Shown here: positions 62,601 to 64,000 of the stretch, piece after piece
How the letters are laid out: every line of letters starts with the position of its first letter
How positions within the stretch are numbered: the first letter of the stretch is position 1
NCBI RefSeq assembly: GCF_001039355.2
Contig: NW_019775269.1
Location: 248,001-312,000, forward strand
Origin: Lingula anatina
Taxonomy: Eukaryota > Brachiopoda > Lingulata > Lingulida > Lingulidae
Reading direction: 5' to 3'
Length of the DNA stretch: 64,000 nt
The notes under the pieces: generated by a model
What the model was told of the DNA's origin: nothing
What the model saw: only the letters and a program-made list of their open reading frames with translations
The model's database searches: none
Translations under genes and position numbers: made by a program

Positions 62601-62755
62601 CATAATAACATAATATTGTTATTTCTTATATCAAGGTACAGAATAGCAGAATTAAGGAATGTGGCATCAAAACACCCACTGAAGGAAAACTATTTTTTCA
62701 TGGACCGAAAAGAGAGCGTGACCCTGCTATGGAAGTGCTAGAGAGGAAGGCCTAA
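58901..62755 (+). CDS. PhyH-family dioxygenase, array copy 5 (A/B mosaic, intact)
   Basis: Exons 58901-58934, 59783-59861, 60279-60471, 60778-60869, 61344-61434, 61844-62125, 62636-62755; 296 codons plus TAA with the family phases. The iron motif [28 protein letters not shown] and NRRWAY are all present. Exons 1-5 and their introns follow copies 1 and 3 (type A). Exon 7 ([10 protein letters not shown]...VLERKA) and the 3' flank follow copy 4 (type B), and exon 6 begins as A ([12 protein letters not shown]) and ends as B (FFHCNLLHR). The exon 6 acceptor is gttaag, where the other copies have gcag, so splicing there may be weaker. Asp is replaced by Val in RAVRTNG. A foldback MITE sits about 80 bases upstream of the start. 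Confidence 0.9.
59551..59620. repeat. (GT)n(GA)n compound microsatellite, intron 1 of PhyH copy 5
   Basis: GT run followed by a GA run, at the same place as in copies 1 and 3. Confidence 0.9.
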
Positions 62756-64000
62756 ACAGCCTAAACTTCAGTATATTTTAAGATTTTATTCAGACATCGA
62801 TTAATTATGAGACACAATGTTACCATATGTGCTAAATGGTTTTCATTTTATTAACGTTCTGATGACAAAGACATTTTTTTGTTTTGAATCTTTCTTATTA
62901 CATATCAGTAACATATCAGACGGTTAGGATCGAAGAGGCTGTGCACTGGTGCCAGCATTTAACATACAACACGTGAATACTTTTGTAGAATCTAAATTTA
63001 CTTTGAAAGAAGTAAACCTGATCTTCCCGTGATAAACACCCCTTCCTCGTCCCAACCTGGAACTCTGAACTTCTAGTAAGTCACATTTCTGAAACACACG
63101 ATGTACTATAAAAAATGTGCCCAATCTGAACCGTAGGTTAAATGTTTTTATCTAAGGGCTCGTGCATCATAGTTGGGAGGAACTTATGATCAACAAACAT
63201 TTATGATCAGGGATCTACTTGCAAAACGGTTATTGCTTTACTACATATAGTAAGGTTATATACTCTACTTATACTTGTATGATCCCGCTGATATCAATGG
63301 CTACTAAAATATTGTAAACGAGTCAGCGATACAATACTTTTGTATCAGACTACTAGCACACTCTATGAGCAGAGAGTAACATGTATGCAAGATGTCCGAT
63401 TGAAATATACATGTTTATTCTGATTTTGTTTCAAAATATATAGTATTTTAGCAAAGCACCACATAACTTTTCTTGTTTTAATTATTTTATGAAACGTTAA
63501 GGAGTCCACTACATCTGCAGCCCTTGTGATATTATGCTCTTTTCCTTTATTTCATTATATGTGCTTCATTAAATATTTTGCTTTTAATTTAAGCTTCTTT
63601 TAGTTGATTTTTCTATTTCGGATGTACTTTAAAATACCACGTTTAGCTTAATTTAAGTTTATTCGTTGGGGAATCTATCATACAGCAATGAATACGTGAA
63701 CTGATTATGTTTAAATAAAATGTTTTTGTTCTCGCTGCTTACATGAAGGCAACCTGTACAGCAGGTTCAATATTTTTTGTTGACACCCCGGGTTTCACTA
63801 CGAACCTGGCTTCATTTGATCAGACAATTCACATCAGAATTATAGTGGGCAACATATTACATCATAAGTTTGTTTGACGTGATTGGACGCCCCTCTTCAC
63901 TCACAGTTAAGTCCATTTCAACCTCCTTAATCACGACCAACTGTTTTTAAAATAACATAAAAATAAATACGGTGACTGAGCTTATTAACTCCTTCAGGTA
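62756..64000. other. 3' flank of PhyH copy 5, array probably continues
   Basis: Matches the 3' flank of copy 4 without its two MITEs. The last 150 bases (gattggacgcccctcttcac, aatcacgaccaactg) resemble 50235-50320, which lies about 1 kb before the start of copy 4. A sixth copy may therefore start just beyond the window. No gene is seen here. Confidence 0.6.

Overview
This is animal nuclear DNA: AT-rich, with split genes, GT-AG introns of about 0.1 to 5.5 kb, microsatellites, MITEs and a Tc1/mariner relic. The protein families and general texture (many tacatgta-type words, marine-invertebrate style modular receptor) suggest a bilaterian invertebrate, perhaps a lophotrochozoan. That placement is a guess, because no species-specific marker is visible. 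Three single N characters (11679, 18257, 30051) look like contig joins.

Layout. (1) 1-1828, minus strand: the first three coding exons of a kappaB-Ras (NKIRAS) gene, running off the left edge. (2) 1829-2560: a short intergenic gap shared by two divergent genes. (3) 2561-30027, plus strand: a 24-exon gene whose splice phases all close. It predicts a 1825-residue type I membrane protein with a signal peptide, three YWTD beta-propellers separated by two EGF-like modules, a mucin-like Ser/Thr/Asn stretch, a sushi-like module, a long basic low-complexity exon, an ephrin-receptor-like (GCC2/GCC3) cysteine module, one transmembrane helix and a 135-residue tail. No LDL-receptor class A repeats are visible. 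Its third propeller carries a coding minisatellite of about 16 degenerate heptads. (4) 30052-64000, plus strand: a tandem array of five copies of a 7-exon phytanoyl-CoA dioxygenase (PhyH) family gene, of the ectoine-hydroxylase / L-proline-4-hydroxylase-like type. The HxD...H iron site and a candidate 2-oxoglutarate arginine are present in all copies. Copies alternate in an A-B-A-B-A' pattern with a dimer period of about 13.5 kb.

State of the array. Copies 4 and 5 have fully open, correctly phased reading frames (296 residues each). Copy 1 is open but its C terminus runs into a 604-bp inserted element. Copy 2 has a 7-nt deletion in exon 5 and a Tc1 relic in intron 4. Copy 3 has one extra base at the start of exon 3. 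Copy 5 is an A/B mosaic with the switch inside exon 6. Pieces of the receptor gene's last exons (exon 23 twice, exon 24 once) are scattered between the PhyH copies, so the duplications began at the receptor/PhyH boundary.

Mobile DNA. The paralogous copies act as natural empty sites, which lets several non-autonomous elements be bounded to the base with their target-site duplications: CCGG, TAAG, TA and TTA. The Tc1 relic is unusual: it is two transposase 3' halves joined head to head. I see no RNA genes and no CRISPR array. The receptor and the hydroxylases are neighbours, and nothing in the sequence shows that they work together.
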